Origin: Lysobacter sp. A03 | Lineage (GTDB): Bacteria > Pseudomonadota > Gammaproteobacteria > Xanthomonadales > Xanthomonadaceae | Direction: 5' to 3' | Length of the DNA stretch: 36,857 nt | Assembly (NCBI RefSeq): GCF_000855665.1 | Contig: NZ_JXSS01000080.1 | Span: forward strand, 1 to 36,857 | Shown here: piece by piece, positions 1 to 7,994 of the stretch | Layout: each line of letters starts with the position of its first letter | Numbering within the stretch: the stretch's first letter is position 1 | Made by a program: the position numbers and the translations under genes | The notes under the pieces: generated by a model | Database searches by the model: none | What the model saw: only the letters and a program-made list of their open reading frames with translations | What the model was told of the DNA's origin: nothing

Positions 1-1184
1 ACCTCGGCCCCCAGTGTGCTGCTCATGCCGAACAGCGTGATGAAGCCTTCCGCCTCGGCCACGCCCCAATCCGCGGCCTGGGCGTAGGTGGCGCCCTTGG
101 CGTTGAGGATGTGCGGCGAATCAATCGCCGCCGCGGTGACGCTGCCACCGTGGGTCTCCACGACGACCTCACCGTTGACGGTTGTCTGACTGGACGCCAG
201 GAAGGCTTCCAGGTCGGTCTTCAGCGGGTCATGGAAGAAGCCCTCGTACACCAGCTCGACCCACTTGCGCGCGACCTCGGGCTTGAAGCGGTTCTGGTGC
301 TTGCTCAGCACCGTCTCCTCCAATGCCCGATGCGCGGTCTGCAGTGCGGCCAGGCCGGGCGCTTCGTAAATGATCCGGCCCTTGAGGCCGATGGTGGTGT
401 CGCCGGTGTAGATCCCGCGGCCGACGCCGTACTCCGCAAACAGCGCGTTGAGCTTGGCCAGCATGGTGTGTCCGGGCATGCGGGCGCCGTCCAGGCTGAC
501 CGCCTCGCCGGCCTCGAATCCGACGCGCACCTGCAGCGGCTGCTCCGGCCATTGCGCACGTGGCTTGCACCAGCCGGTCGCGCCTTCACCGGGCGCCTGC
601 CAGCGGTCGATCTCGCCGCCGGACATGGTCAGGCCGAGCAGGTTCTCGTTGATCGTGTAGGCCTGCTGCTTGGCGCGCACGCCAAAGCCGCGGTCCTCCA
701 GGTACTTCTGCTCGTAGGCACGCACTTCGGTGTGCTCCTTCTGGATCTCGCGGATCGGCGCGATGATCTCGTAGTCGCCCAGCGACTTCACGGTCAGGTC
801 GAAGCGCACCTGGTCGTTGCCCATGCCGGTGCAGCCATGCGCGATGACCCGGGTGCCCAGCTCGTCGCAGCGCTTCAGCGCGGCATCGACGATCAGGTAA
901 CGGTCGGACACCAGCAGCGGGTATTGCGCCTGATAGCCTTCGCCTGCCCAGATGAACGGCTTGACGAAGCCTTCCCAGATCGCCGGGCCGCCATCCACGG
1001 TCACATGCGAGGCGACCCCCAGCTCGGCCGCGCGCTGCTCGATGAACGCGCGCTCCTCTTCGTCCACGCCGCCGGTATCGGCAAACACGGTGTGGACCTG
1101 CCAACCGCGTTCCTGCAGGTAGGGCACGCAGAAGCTGGTGTCGAGTCCGCCGGAAAAAGCGAGGACGATATTCTTGTCGGTCAT
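1..1184 (-). CDS. argG: Argininosuccinate synthase, 3' end cut by window edge
   Basis: ATP-dependent ligase joining citrulline and aspartate to argininosuccinate, the penultimate step of arginine synthesis, in the cytosol. The 394 codons visible run from ATG at 1184 to the window edge. The N-terminus carries the PP-loop pyrophosphatase motif AFSGGLDTS at about residues 9-17, followed by the family blocks [10 protein letters not shown] and TINENLLG. The last visible residues ([10 protein letters not shown]) suggest only a few residues are missing. It lies 76 bp downstream of argF on the same strand and is probably co-transcribed. An antisense open frame over most of the gene is a high-GC shadow. 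Identity is secure; the true C-terminus is not visible. Confidence 0.96.
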   Translation of the reverse strand, partial: MTDKNIVLAFSGGLDTSFCVPYLQERGWQVHTVFADTGGVDEEERAFIEQRAAELGVASHVTVDGGPAIWEGFVKPFIWAGEGYQAQYPLLVSDRYLIVDAALKRCDELGTRVIAHGCTGMGNDQVRFDLTVKSLGDYEIIAPIREIQKEHTEVRAYEQKYLEDRGFGVRAKQQAYTINENLLGLTMSGGEIDRWQAPGEGATGWCKPRAQWPEQPLQVRVGFEAGEAVSLDGARMPGHTMLAKLNALFAEYGVGRGIYTGDTTIGLKGRIIYEAPGLAALQTAHRALEETVLSKHQNRFKPEVARKWVELVYEGFFHDPLKTDLEAFLASSQTTVNGEVVVETHGGSVTAAAIDSPHILNAKGATYAQAADWGVAEAEGFITLFGMSSTLGAE

Positions 1185-1260
1185 GGGAGAGTCTCGGTGT
1201 GGCGGTGGCCCGTCGGTCGCCGGGCATTGGGATGTGGGGTAAGCGGTCAGACGGCAGCAG

Positions 1261-2271
1261 CTAGCGACCCGCCAGGGCGGTCATGATCGCTTTTTGCACG
1301 TGCAGCCGGTTCTCGGCCTCGTTGATCGCGATGCACTGCGGCGAGTCCATCACCGCATCGGTCGCCTTGACGTTGCGACGCAGCGGCAGGCAGTGACTGA
1401 ACACGCCATTGTTGGTCAGCGCCATCTTGGCTTCGTCCACGATGAAGTGCTGGTACTGGTCACGGATGGGTTTTTCCGGCGCCCAGTTGCCGAAGTACGG
1501 TAGCGCGCCCCAGCTCTTGGCATACACCACATCGGCACCGGCGTAGGCGCTGGCGATGTCATGGCTGACCGCCAGCGAGCCGCCGCTTTCGGCGACGTTG
1601 TCCGCCGCCCAGCCCATGTAACGCTCATCGAGCACGTACTCGGGCGTGGGGCACAGCAGGGTCACGTCCATGCCCATGCGCGTGGCGATGGTGAGCGCCG
1701 AGTTCGCTACCGCCGTGTTGAGCGGCTTGGGGTGGTAGGTCCAGGTCAGCACGAACTTCTTGCCACGCAGGTCGGCGGTGCCGAAGTGCTCCTGCAGCGC
1801 CATCACGTGAGCCAGCTCCTGACAAGGATGGGTGATGGTCTCCATGTTGATCACCGGCACCGGCGAATACTGCGCAAATGCCTGCAGCACGCGGTCCTGG
1901 CGGTCCAGCGACCAGTCGACGAACTTCGGGAAGGCGCGCACGCCGATCATGTCCACATAGCGCCCCAGCACCTGGGCGACTTCCGCGATGTGCTCCTCGG
2001 TATCGCCGTCCATCACCGTGCCCAGGTCGAATTCGATGGGCCATGCATCCTTGCCGGGTTGCAACACGATCGCATGGGCACAGAGTTGGAACGCGCCCAG
2101 CTCGAAGCTGGTGCGGGTGCGCATGGACGGGTTGAAGAACACCAGCGCGATCGACTTGCCCTTGAGCTGGTCACCCAGCTTGTCGCGCTTGAACGCCGCT
2201 GCCTGCACCAGAAGCGCGTCGAGGTCGAATCGGGACCAGTCCTGGGTATTGAGGAAGTGCCTGGGGGTCAT
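1261..2271 (-). CDS. argF: N-acetylornithine carbamoyltransferase (AOTCase, argF')
   Basis: 336 aa. Transfers carbamoyl phosphate to N-acetylornithine, giving acetylcitrulline, in the acetylated arginine pathway known from Xanthomonas. The carbamoyl-phosphate loop [11 protein letters not shown] is at residues 49-59 and HCLPLRR lies near the C-terminus. Glu92 (in DGDTEEH) and Lys302 (in NVKATD) fall exactly at the numbers reported for the X. campestris enzyme, where Glu92 sets acetylornithine specificity and Lys302 is carboxylated. This separates it from ordinary OTCase and from the succinylornithine enzyme of Bacteroides. argG follows 76 bp downstream. An acetylcitrulline deacetylase is expected in the same pathway but lies outside the window. 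The start ATG at 2271 has only a weak Shine-Dalgarno sequence. Confidence 0.94.
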   Translation of the reverse strand: MTPRHFLNTQDWSRFDLDALLVQAAAFKRDKLGDQLKGKSIALVFFNPSMRTRTSFELGAFQLCAHAIVLQPGKDAWPIEFDLGTVMDGDTEEHIAEVAQVLGRYVDMIGVRAFPKFVDWSLDRQDRVLQAFAQYSPVPVINMETITHPCQELAHVMALQEHFGTADLRGKKFVLTWTYHPKPLNTAVANSALTIATRMGMDVTLLCPTPEYVLDERYMGWAADNVAESGGSLAVSHDIASAYAGADVVYAKSWGALPYFGNWAPEKPIRDQYQHFIVDEAKMALTNNGVFSHCLPLRRNVKATDAVMDSPQCIAINEAENRLHVQKAIMTALAGR

Positions 2272-2333
2272 GCGTCAGTCCGGAGGTGAGTGAGCGGTTG
2301 AAGGTGACGGCGGGGAATGCGGGCGCCGGGAAC

Positions 2334-2365
2334 AAAAAAACCCAGCTCGGTGGCTGGGCTTTTTT
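2334..2365 (-). terminator. Intrinsic terminator or attenuator in the argF leader
   Basis: On the minus strand an A-run, a CCCAGC/GCTGGG stem with a 6-nt loop (plus-strand arms 2341-2346 and 2353-2358) and a 7-T run form a classical hairpin; the A and T runs can extend the stem. It sits 62 bp upstream of argF, and no recognisable promoter lies between it and argF. It may therefore be an attenuator rather than only the end of the upstream transcript. The flanking A/T runs make it bidirectional in principle. Confidence 0.8.
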
Positions 2366-2402
2366 CGTCTGTGACGCTTGTCTTGCGTGCACGTGCGATG
2401 AG

Positions 2403-2507
2403 CTACCCGGCCGGAGTGGTGGGCAACGGTCGGCGCGCGCGCGAGGTCATGCCCGCCGCCATGTAGGCGGAGGTCAGGATGTCGGCGTTGGCGCGGATGG
2501 CAATCAT
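2403..2507 (-). CDS. Possible 34-aa leader peptide upstream of argF
   Basis: A small ATG-to-TAG frame of 34 codons sits between the upstream gene (stop at 2565) and the terminator before argF. It has four arginines, three of them clustered as R-A-R-R at residues 23-26 near the end, and is otherwise Ala/Thr/Met-rich. Its stop codon region (TAGCTC on the minus strand) can pair with the descending arm of the terminator (GAGCTG), a possible weak antiterminator. No good Shine-Dalgarno site is visible and the peptide is not recognised, so this may be chance. It is listed because small ORF, Arg codons, terminator and arginine gene occur in that order. Confidence 0.3.
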   Translation of the reverse strand: MIAIRANADILTSAYMAAGMTSRARRPLPTTPAG

Positions 2508-2564
2508 TGACCGCTGATGCTCGCACGCACCGACAGCGACCGCAAGCACCCGTTGGCGGACCGG

Positions 2565-3020
2565 CTAGTCTTCACGGCTGCTGCTGACAACCGGGGTGAC
2601 CCCGATACGGATCCGCAGGCGGTTGCCGGGGTCCTCGGCCAGGCGCGAACGGTATTTGGAGCCCTTGTAGACATAGTCCACGTCATAGGCGATCGGACGC
2701 TGGAACTCGCGCCGAACAGGCACCACCGTGCAATCGCGCTCGTTCACTTCCTCCGGCTCTTCGGGCTCGCGGCCCAGCACACCCCTCACCGCTCCCACAA
2801 CCCGCGACAGGCGCGAACCAACGTCTTCTTCCTCCGGATCCGGCGTGCATGTTTCCACCATCGCCGTTGCGGTGAGGGTCTGGTACACCGGCGTCACCCG
2901 CAGCACCTGCGCGTAGGCGAAGCGCACGTTCTCCAACTGGGTCAGGGTCACGTCCTGCGCGCTGGCGGGAGCCGCTGCCACGGCAAACAACAACAGGGGC
3001 AGCAGGCGAAGACACATCAT
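2565..3020 (-). CDS. Small secreted protein, UmoD-like C-terminal segment
   Basis: About 152 aa from the tandem ATGs at 3020/3017; an upstream ATG at 3053 would add 11 residues that do not look like a signal. The chosen start gives a clean Sec signal (MMCLRLLPLLLF, then AAAPASAQ as the cleavage region). The mature part opens with FAYAQVLRVTPVYQT and ends with YDVDYVYKGSKYRSRLAEDP and RIRIGVTPV. This pattern resembles the C-terminal region of glycine-zipper/UmoD-like envelope proteins from Gammaproteobacteria. The middle is acidic (PDPEEED, REPEEPEEV) and shows no clear glycine zipper. Function unknown; probably periplasmic. Divergent from cysS. The family link is from memory of the motif. Confidence 0.65.
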   Translation of the reverse strand: MMCLRLLPLLLFAVAAAPASAQDVTLTQLENVRFAYAQVLRVTPVYQTLTATAMVETCTPDPEEEDVGSRLSRVVGAVRGVLGREPEEPEEVNERDCTVVPVRREFQRPIAYDVDYVYKGSKYRSRLAEDPGNRLRIRIGVTPVVSSSRED

Positions 3021-3117
3021 CGTGTTGGCGGACTCGGGCAGCAGGATGCCCAAGTGTATGCGGCAACGACAGGGGACAAATGAATCACTGCTGTAGTGAC
3101 GCCCACCAGTCGCGCGG

Positions 3118-3146
3118 CTGACCCTTCCGCCGGCGGACGCTAGAAT
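3118..3146 (+). promoter_or_regulatory. Sigma-70-type promoter for cysS
   Basis: A -35 CTGACC (3118-3123) and a -10 TAGAAT (3141-3146) are separated by 17 bp and match the consensus at 4 and 5 of 6 positions. The predicted start of transcription, near 3153, leaves a leader of about 20 nt before the cysS ATG. Confidence 0.5.
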
Positions 3147-3172
3147 GCCGCAACGTCCTTTTCCCGTGCCCC

Positions 3173-4597
3173 ATGAGCCTGCATCTCTACAACAGCCTGA
3201 GCCGACGGCTCGAAGCGTTTACGCCGACCGACCCGGGCCACCCGACCATGTATGTCTGCGGGCCGACGGTCTACAACTACGTCCATATCGGCAATGCACG
3301 CGGCCCGGTGGTCTTCGGTGTGCTGGCGGACCTGTTGCGGCGGCGCTACGGCGCGCTGACCTATGCCCGCAACATCACCGACGTGGACGACAAGATCAAC
3401 GCCGCCGCACGCGAGCAGCAGGTGCCGATCTCGGTCATCACCGACCGCTTCGCCGCCGCCTACCGCGATGACATGGCCGCGCTGGGCGTCGCTCCGCCCG
3501 ACATCGAACCGGAGGCGACCGCACACATCGGCCCGATGATCGCGATGATCGAGCAACTGATCGCCTCCGGGCACGCCTACGCCGCCGAAGGCCACGTGCT
3601 GTTCGCCGTTTCCAGCTTCGAAGGCTACGGCAAGCTCTCGCGTCGCAACATCGAGGACATGCTCGCCGGGGCGCGCGTCGACGTGGCCCCCTACAAGCGC
3701 GACCCCGGTGATTTCGTCCTGTGGAAGCCCTCCGACGAAGGGCTGCCGGGCTGGGAATCGCCGTGGGGCCGAGGCCGCCCAGGCTGGCACATCGAATGCT
3801 CCGCGATGGCCGCCGCCCACCTGGGCGAGACCATCGATATCCATGCCGGCGGCGTGGACCTGCAGTTCCCCCACCACGAGAACGAGATCGCTCAGAGCGA
3901 GTGCGCCCATGGCGGGAAGCCGTTCGCGCGCTGGTGGCTGCACAACGGCATGCTCAACTTCGACGGCGCGAAGATGAGCAAGTCGGTCGGCAACATCGAG
4001 CGCGTCCATGACCTGGTGCAAAGGCACCCACCTGAAGCACTGCGCTACGCCCTCCTGTCCGCCCACTACCGTCAGCCATTGGACTGGTCGGATGCGCTGA
4101 TCGAGCGCTCCACGCGCACCCTGGACCGCCTGTACGGCACGCTGCGCGACATCGATGCGCTCGCGGACGATGCCGCGCCGGCCAGTGCTGTGGATGTGCC
4201 CATACCGGCCGCGATCGAAGCGGCGCTCGACGACGACCTCAATACGCCACAGGCGCTGTCGGAGCTGGCATCCATCGCTACCAGGGCGCGCGGGATGCGC
4301 AACACGCTCGCTGCTGCAGGCGGAAACCCAAACCCGGCACAGTTTGTCCCGCTGCTGGCGTCCGCGACCGATCTGCGCGCCGCAGGACGCGCGCTCGGGC
4401 TGCTGCAGCAGTCGCCCGAAGCGTGGTTCAACCGCGGCGGCGATGACGATGCCCATATCCAGGCGCTGATCGACGAGCGCACCGCCGCCAAGGCCGCCAA
4501 GGACTTCGCCCGCGCCGACGCCATTCGCGACCAGCTGGCAAGCGAAGGCGTGGTGCTTGAAGACACGCCAGGAGGCGTGCGCTGGAAACGTGCCTGA
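3173..4597 (+). CDS. cysS: Cysteinyl-tRNA synthetase
   Basis: 474 aa, a class I aminoacyl-tRNA synthetase charging tRNA-Cys. The HIGH-type signature HIGN is at 38-41 and KMSKS at 267-271. The zinc ligands match the E. coli pattern exactly: Cys29 (YVCGPTVY), Cys209 (IECSAM), His234 and Glu238 (HHENE). The length is close to that of E. coli CysRS (461 aa). The C-terminus has the expected short-edit region ([14 protein letters not shown]). ATG at 3173 lacks a strong Shine-Dalgarno site but follows a good promoter. sufE, a cysteine-sulfur acceptor, begins 33 bp downstream, so the two cysteine-using genes probably form an operon. Confidence 0.97.
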   Translation: MSLHLYNSLSRRLEAFTPTDPGHPTMYVCGPTVYNYVHIGNARGPVVFGVLADLLRRRYGALTYARNITDVDDKINAAAREQQVPISVITDRFAAAYRDDMAALGVAPPDIEPEATAHIGPMIAMIEQLIASGHAYAAEGHVLFAVSSFEGYGKLSRRNIEDMLAGARVDVAPYKRDPGDFVLWKPSDEGLPGWESPWGRGRPGWHIECSAMAAAHLGETIDIHAGGVDLQFPHHENEIAQSECAHGGKPFARWWLHNGMLNFDGAKMSKSVGNIERVHDLVQRHPPEALRYALLSAHYRQPLDWSDALIERSTRTLDRLYGTLRDIDALADDAAPASAVDVPIPAAIEAALDDDLNTPQALSELASIATRARGMRNTLAAAGGNPNPAQFVPLLASATDLRAAGRALGLLQQSPEAWFNRGGDDDAHIQALIDERTAAKAAKDFARADAIRDQLASEGVVLEDTPGGVRWKRA

Positions 4598-4630
4598 GCT
4601 GGACACCCATTTTTAAAAGCGAGCCGTACC

Positions 4631-5089
4631 GTGACTGAAGCCAAGCTACCCACCCCGTTCCCGCTGGAAGACAGCGCCGCCGAAGCGCAAGTCGCGATTC
4701 GCGACGAGTTCGCGTTCTTCGGCGACTGGTCGGAGCGCTACCAGTACCTCATCGACCTGGGGCGGAAACTGCCTGATCTTCCCGCCGGGATGAAGACCGA
4801 GGAGCATCGACTGCTTGGTTGCCAGTCGATGGTCTGGATCGTCAGCAGCGGCGATAGCGACAGGCTCGACTTCCACGCGATCAGCGATTCGGCCATCGTC
4901 TCCGGACTCATCTACCTGGCGCTGCGGGTCTACTCGGGGCGCAGCGCCCGCGAGATCGTCGCTACCGATGCGGACTACATCGGCGACATCGGCCTGGCAA
5001 AACATCTATCGCCCACCCGCAACAACGGCCTGGCGGCGCTGCTCGCCTTCATCCGCGAGACGGCTACCCAAGCCTCGGGCGAGGCCTGA
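4631..5089 (+). CDS. sufE: Cysteine desulfuration protein SufE
   Basis: 152 aa. SufE accepts persulfide sulfur from the cysteine desulfurase SufS and passes it to the SufBCD scaffold for Fe-S assembly. The acceptor cysteine is Cys64 in HRLLGCQSMVW, the family hallmark, and the C-terminal block HLSPTRNNGL is also typical. It starts at a GTG (4631); no ATG fits the family N-terminus. The rest of the suf operon is absent here, so this is a stand-alone sufE behind cysS, 33 bp after its stop. A hairpin follows at 5114-5134. Confidence 0.94.
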   Translation: MTEAKLPTPFPLEDSAAEAQVAIRDEFAFFGDWSERYQYLIDLGRKLPDLPAGMKTEEHRLLGCQSMVWIVSSGDSDRLDFHAISDSAIVSGLIYLALRVYSGRSAREIVATDADYIGDIGLAKHLSPTRNNGLAALLAFIRETATQASGEA

Positions 5090-5113
5090 CCTCCTGCTGG
5101 GCTGAAAATGGAA

Positions 5114-5134
5114 AACCCCGCCATGGGCGGGGTT
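5114..5134. terminator. Bidirectional terminator between sufE and dksA
   Basis: A perfect 9-bp stem (AACCCCGCC / GGCGGGGTT) with a 3-nt loop lies between the convergent sufE and dksA genes. The minus-strand side continues into TTTTCC, so it is strongest as the dksA terminator. The plus-strand side has only TT after the stem. Confidence 0.75.
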
Positions 5135-5179
5135 CCGAATACGTCATTCGCGCGGAACCCGCCGCGCAATGCAGCAGGA

Positions 5180-6187
5180 TCAGTCGCCCATCTGCTTGCG
5201 CAGGTGCTCCCAACGTTCCTGTGCGTCAATCGTGCGTTCGGCTGTCAGCCTCGCGTCCAGACGCTCCAACCCGATTTCCTCGCCGGTGTCCACGCAGTAG
5301 CCATAATCGCCGGTGTCCACGCGCTTGAGCGTGCTGTCGATCTTGCTGATCAGCTTGCGGTAGCGATCCCGGGTACGCAGTTCCAGCGAGTTCTCGGTCT
5401 CGCGGGTCGCGCGCTCGGCCTCGTCGCCGACGTCGCGGACCTCTTCCTTCAGGTTTTCGATGGTCTGCTTGGATTCTTCAACCAAATCCTCACGCCACTG
5501 CAGCAGACGTTGGCGGAAGTACTCCAGCTGAAGGGCGCTCATGTACTCCTCATCCTCCGAGGGGAAGTAATCCTTCGGCACGATGGGGCGACCGGATGCC
5601 TTGTCGATCTTGTGCGGGACGACCTTGAACTTGGTCTTTACCGCCGGCGGTTGCGACTTGCCGACAACGGCGACGGCCACCTTGCTCAAACGGCGCTTGG
5701 ACGGTGCCGCGGACTTCACGGTTTCCTTGGCCGGTGCGGCGGTTTTGGCTGGCGCCTTGGCGCTCCTGGCAACTTTCTTCACAGCGGTTTTCTTGGCTGG
5801 CGCCTTCTTCGGCGGAGCGGGCGTCGCCGCTGCGGTCATGGCGGGCGCTTCCTTCTTTACGGCAACTTTTTCCCCGGCAACCTTTTTGGCCGTGGCCTTT
5901 TTGGCTACCGGCGCCTGCTTCGTCGCCGCAGCGGTTTTAGTGGTTGTTTTCTTGGCACTGGGCTTGCTGTCGATGGTACTGGCTACCTTCTTTTTCGCGG
6001 CCGCCTTGCTGGCAGGGGCCGTCCTGGATGGGGACTTGGCGACCGGTTTCGTGGCCGCGGCGGACTTGGTGGCGACGGGAGACTTCGCTGTCTTTGCCGA
6101 CGTCCTGGCCGCGGTCTTGCCTGACGCCAGACCGGACGTGTTGCTTGTTTTCTTGGCGACCTTCGTCGCGGATTTTTTCACGGCCAC
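5180..6187 (-). CDS. dksA: DksA/TraR-family regulator with long Lys/Ala-rich N-terminus
   Basis: 335 aa from GTG at 6187. DksA binds the RNA polymerase secondary channel and works with ppGpp in the stringent response. The DksA core is the last 125 or so residues: a coiled coil with the tip motif DVGDEA (about 252-257, the DxxDxA motif) and a C-terminal finger. The finger has the pattern C-x2-T-x17-T-x2-A, with only Cys298 left of the usual four zinc cysteines, so it probably does not bind zinc. The first 200 or so residues are low-complexity KKxAxK/TAAK runs like histone H1 or AlgP tails. The promoter at 6234-6262 puts transcription start near 6227, which rules out an ATG at 6262. GTG codons at 6187 and 6181 are both possible starts. 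Confidence 0.9.
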   Translation of the reverse strand: MAVKKSATKVAKKTSNTSGLASGKTAARTSAKTAKSPVATKSAAATKPVAKSPSRTAPASKAAAKKKVASTIDSKPSAKKTTTKTAAATKQAPVAKKATAKKVAGEKVAVKKEAPAMTAAATPAPPKKAPAKKTAVKKVARSAKAPAKTAAPAKETVKSAAPSKRRLSKVAVAVVGKSQPPAVKTKFKVVPHKIDKASGRPIVPKDYFPSEDEEYMSALQLEYFRQRLLQWREDLVEESKQTIENLKEEVRDVGDEAERATRETENSLELRTRDRYRKLISKIDSTLKRVDTGDYGYCVDTGEEIGLERLDARLTAERTIDAQERWEHLRKQMGD

Positions 6188-6233
6188 GAGCCACCTGTCC
6201 TGTTTCGATTCCCTTGTGACGGGAAAGCGCGCT

Positions 6234-6262
6234 GTTATACCCTGCCCCAGCACCCGCGGCAA
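6234..6262 (-). promoter_or_regulatory. Strong sigma-70-type promoter for dksA
   Basis: On the minus strand a -35 TTGCCG (6257-6262) and a -10 TATAAC (6234-6239) are spaced by exactly 17 bp. The predicted start near 6227 leaves a leader of about 40 nt that contains AGGACAGG before the GTG at 6187. This decides the dksA start codon. Confidence 0.75.
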
Positions 6263-6393
6263 CTACGCGAGGACGATGCCGCAAGTTTTTTACCCGTATG
6301 GCGCTGGCTGCAAGGCCATCGCTGCCGCTGGACAGAGCGGTTATTCGGTCCATTCTACATTTCGCGCGTGATGACTGCCTGACATGAACTTCC

Positions 6394-6615
6394 GTGATTG
6401 ACCGTCTGCTCATCGCGTTGCTGCGAGGATACAAGCGCTGGATCAGTCCCCTGCTGGGGCCGCGCTGCCGATTCCACCCCACCTGCTCGGAGTACGCGAT
6501 GCAGGCCATTGCCCGCTTCGGTGCGTTCAAGGGCGGCTGGCTGGCGCTGCGCCGCATCCTGCGTTGCCATCCGCTGCACCCGGGCGGCAATGATCCCGTC
6601 CCACCTGCGTCCTGA
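6394..6615 (+). CDS. yidD: Membrane protein insertion efficiency factor YidD
   Basis: 73 aa, a small membrane-associated factor helping YidC-dependent insertion of inner-membrane proteins. The family core is complete: [21 protein letters not shown], then [12 protein letters not shown], and a late Cys-His (RCHPLHPGG). Translation starts at GTG 6394; the nearby ATGs at 6371 and 6384 run straight into stops. In most Gammaproteobacteria yidD lies between rnpA and yidC; here it sits alone between dksA (divergent) and the dihydroorotase gene (26 bp downstream). Confidence 0.93.
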   Translation: MIDRLLIALLRGYKRWISPLLGPRCRFHPTCSEYAMQAIARFGAFKGGWLALRRILRCHPLHPGGNDPVPPAS

Positions 6616-6641
6616 CACCCTATCTCCGAGGACTTCCATCG

Positions 6642-7994
6642 ATGCCATCCCCCCCCACGCTCATCGTCAACGCCCGCCTGGTCAATGAAGGTCGCGAGTA
6701 CGACTCCGACCTGCGCATTATCGATGGTCGCATCGCCGAGATTGCCCGCGGCCTCTCGGCCCGCCACGGCGAGACGGTGGTCGACGCCGCCGGGCGAAGG
6801 CTGTTGCCCGGCATGATCGATGACCAGGTCCACTTCCGCGAGCCCGGGATGGAATACAAGGCCGACATGGCCGTCGAGTCCGGCGCCGCAGTGGCTGGCG
6901 GCCTGACCAGCTTCATGGACATGCCCAACACCAGTCCGCCAACGCTGGACGCGACCGCGCTGGAAGACAAGTACGCACGCGCCGCCGGCCGCGTCTGGGG
7001 CAACCACGGCTTCTACCTGGGCACCAGCACCGACAACCTGGAGGCGATCCAGCGGCTGGATCCGCGCTCGGCGCCGGGGGTCAAGGTGTTCATGGGCGCG
7101 TCCACCGGCAACATGCTGGTCGATGATCCCGAGGTGCTGGACGCGGTTTTCCGCGATGTCCCCACGCCGATCATCACCCACTGCGAAGACACGCCGATGA
7201 TCGAGGCGGCGACCGCGGTCTACAAGGCGAAATACGGCGACGACATCCCCGCCGAGTGCCATCCCGATATCCGCTCGCGCGAGGCATGCATCAAGTCGAC
7301 CCGGCTGGCCATCGAGTTGGCCCGCCGCCATGGCACCCGGCTGCACGTGCTGCACATTTCCACCGCTGACGAGCTGGCGCTGTTCGAGCGCGGCCCGCTG
7401 ATTCGCGCCGACGGCAGCCGCAAGCAGATCACCGCCGAGACGTGTATCCACTTCCTGCGTTTCGATCGCAACGACTACGCCACGCTCGGCCACCTGATCA
7501 AGTGCAACCCGGCGATCAAGGACCCGGCCGATCGCGAGGCGCTGATCCGCGCGCTGGCCGATGACGTGATCGATGTGCTCGCGACCGACCATGCACCCCA
7601 TCTGCTGGAAGAGAAGCAGAACGTCTACACCCGGGCTCCGAGCGGTTTGCCATTGGTCCAGTACGCACTCAACGCGGCGCTGGAACTGGTCCACGAGGGG
7701 CACCTCACGACCGCCCAGGTGGTGCAGAAGTTTGCCCACGCACCTGCCCAGCTGTTCGACGTCAGCCAGCGCGGTTTCCTGCGCGAAGGCTATGCCGCCG
7801 ACCTGGTCCTGATCGACGACGTGCCACTGACGGTCCGCCGCGAGGACGTGCTGTCCCGATGCGGCTGGTCCCCCTTTGAGGGGAAAACCTTCCACAGCCG
7901 CATCGGGGCCACCTGGGTCAACGGCACGCTCGCGTGGGACGGCGAACGCCTGGTCGGATCACCCAACGGCCAGCGCCTGGCGTTTGATCGATGA
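6642..7994 (+). CDS. pyrC: Class I dihydroorotase
   Basis: 450 aa, an amidohydrolase closing carbamoyl aspartate to dihydroorotate in pyrimidine synthesis. Family marks are REPG right after the metal motif, GGLTSFMDMPNT, ITHCED (His180), HVLHIST and the catalytic Asp motif ATDHAPH. The usual D-x-H-x-H metal motif reads D-D-Q-V-H (60-64), so the first metal His is Gln. I recall the same DDQVHFREPG form in Bacteroidetes dihydroorotases, so it is a lineage variant rather than decay. A good Shine-Dalgarno site (GAGGA) precedes the ATG. It overlaps the M23 gene by 4 bp (ATGA). Allantoinase and dihydropyrimidinase are related alternatives, but REPG and DHAPH favour dihydroorotase. Confidence 0.85.
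   Translation: MPSPPTLIVNARLVNEGREYDSDLRIIDGRIAEIARGLSARHGETVVDAAGRRLLPGMIDDQVHFREPGMEYKADMAVESGAAVAGGLTSFMDMPNTSPPTLDATALEDKYARAAGRVWGNHGFYLGTSTDNLEAIQRLDPRSAPGVKVFMGASTGNMLVDDPEVLDAVFRDVPTPIITHCEDTPMIEAATAVYKAKYGDDIPAECHPDIRSREACIKSTRLAIELARRHGTRLHVLHISTADELALFERGPLIRADGSRKQITAETCIHFLRFDRNDYATLGHLIKCNPAIKDPADREALIRALADDVIDVLATDHAPHLLEEKQNVYTRAPSGLPLVQYALNAALELVHEGHLTTAQVVQKFAHAPAQLFDVSQRGFLREGYAADLVLIDDVPLTVRREDVLSRCGWSPFEGKTFHSRIGATWVNGTLAWDGERLVGSPNGQRLAFDR

Noticed and set aside
111-1286. 391-codon plus-strand open frame
   Set aside because: It is antisense to argG, which has full motifs; its protein is His/Val/Gly/Arg-rich with no domain, as usual for high-GC shadows.
3140-4606. 488-codon minus-strand frame
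   Set aside because: Exactly antisense to cysS, with no recognisable domain.
5600-6187. Separate histone-H1-like gene
   Set aside because: The Lys/Ala-rich part is in frame with the DksA core, with no stop or new start between, so it is one protein.
5937-7895. 652-codon minus-strand frame
   Set aside because: Antisense to the dihydroorotase and yidD and out of frame over dksA; low-complexity product.
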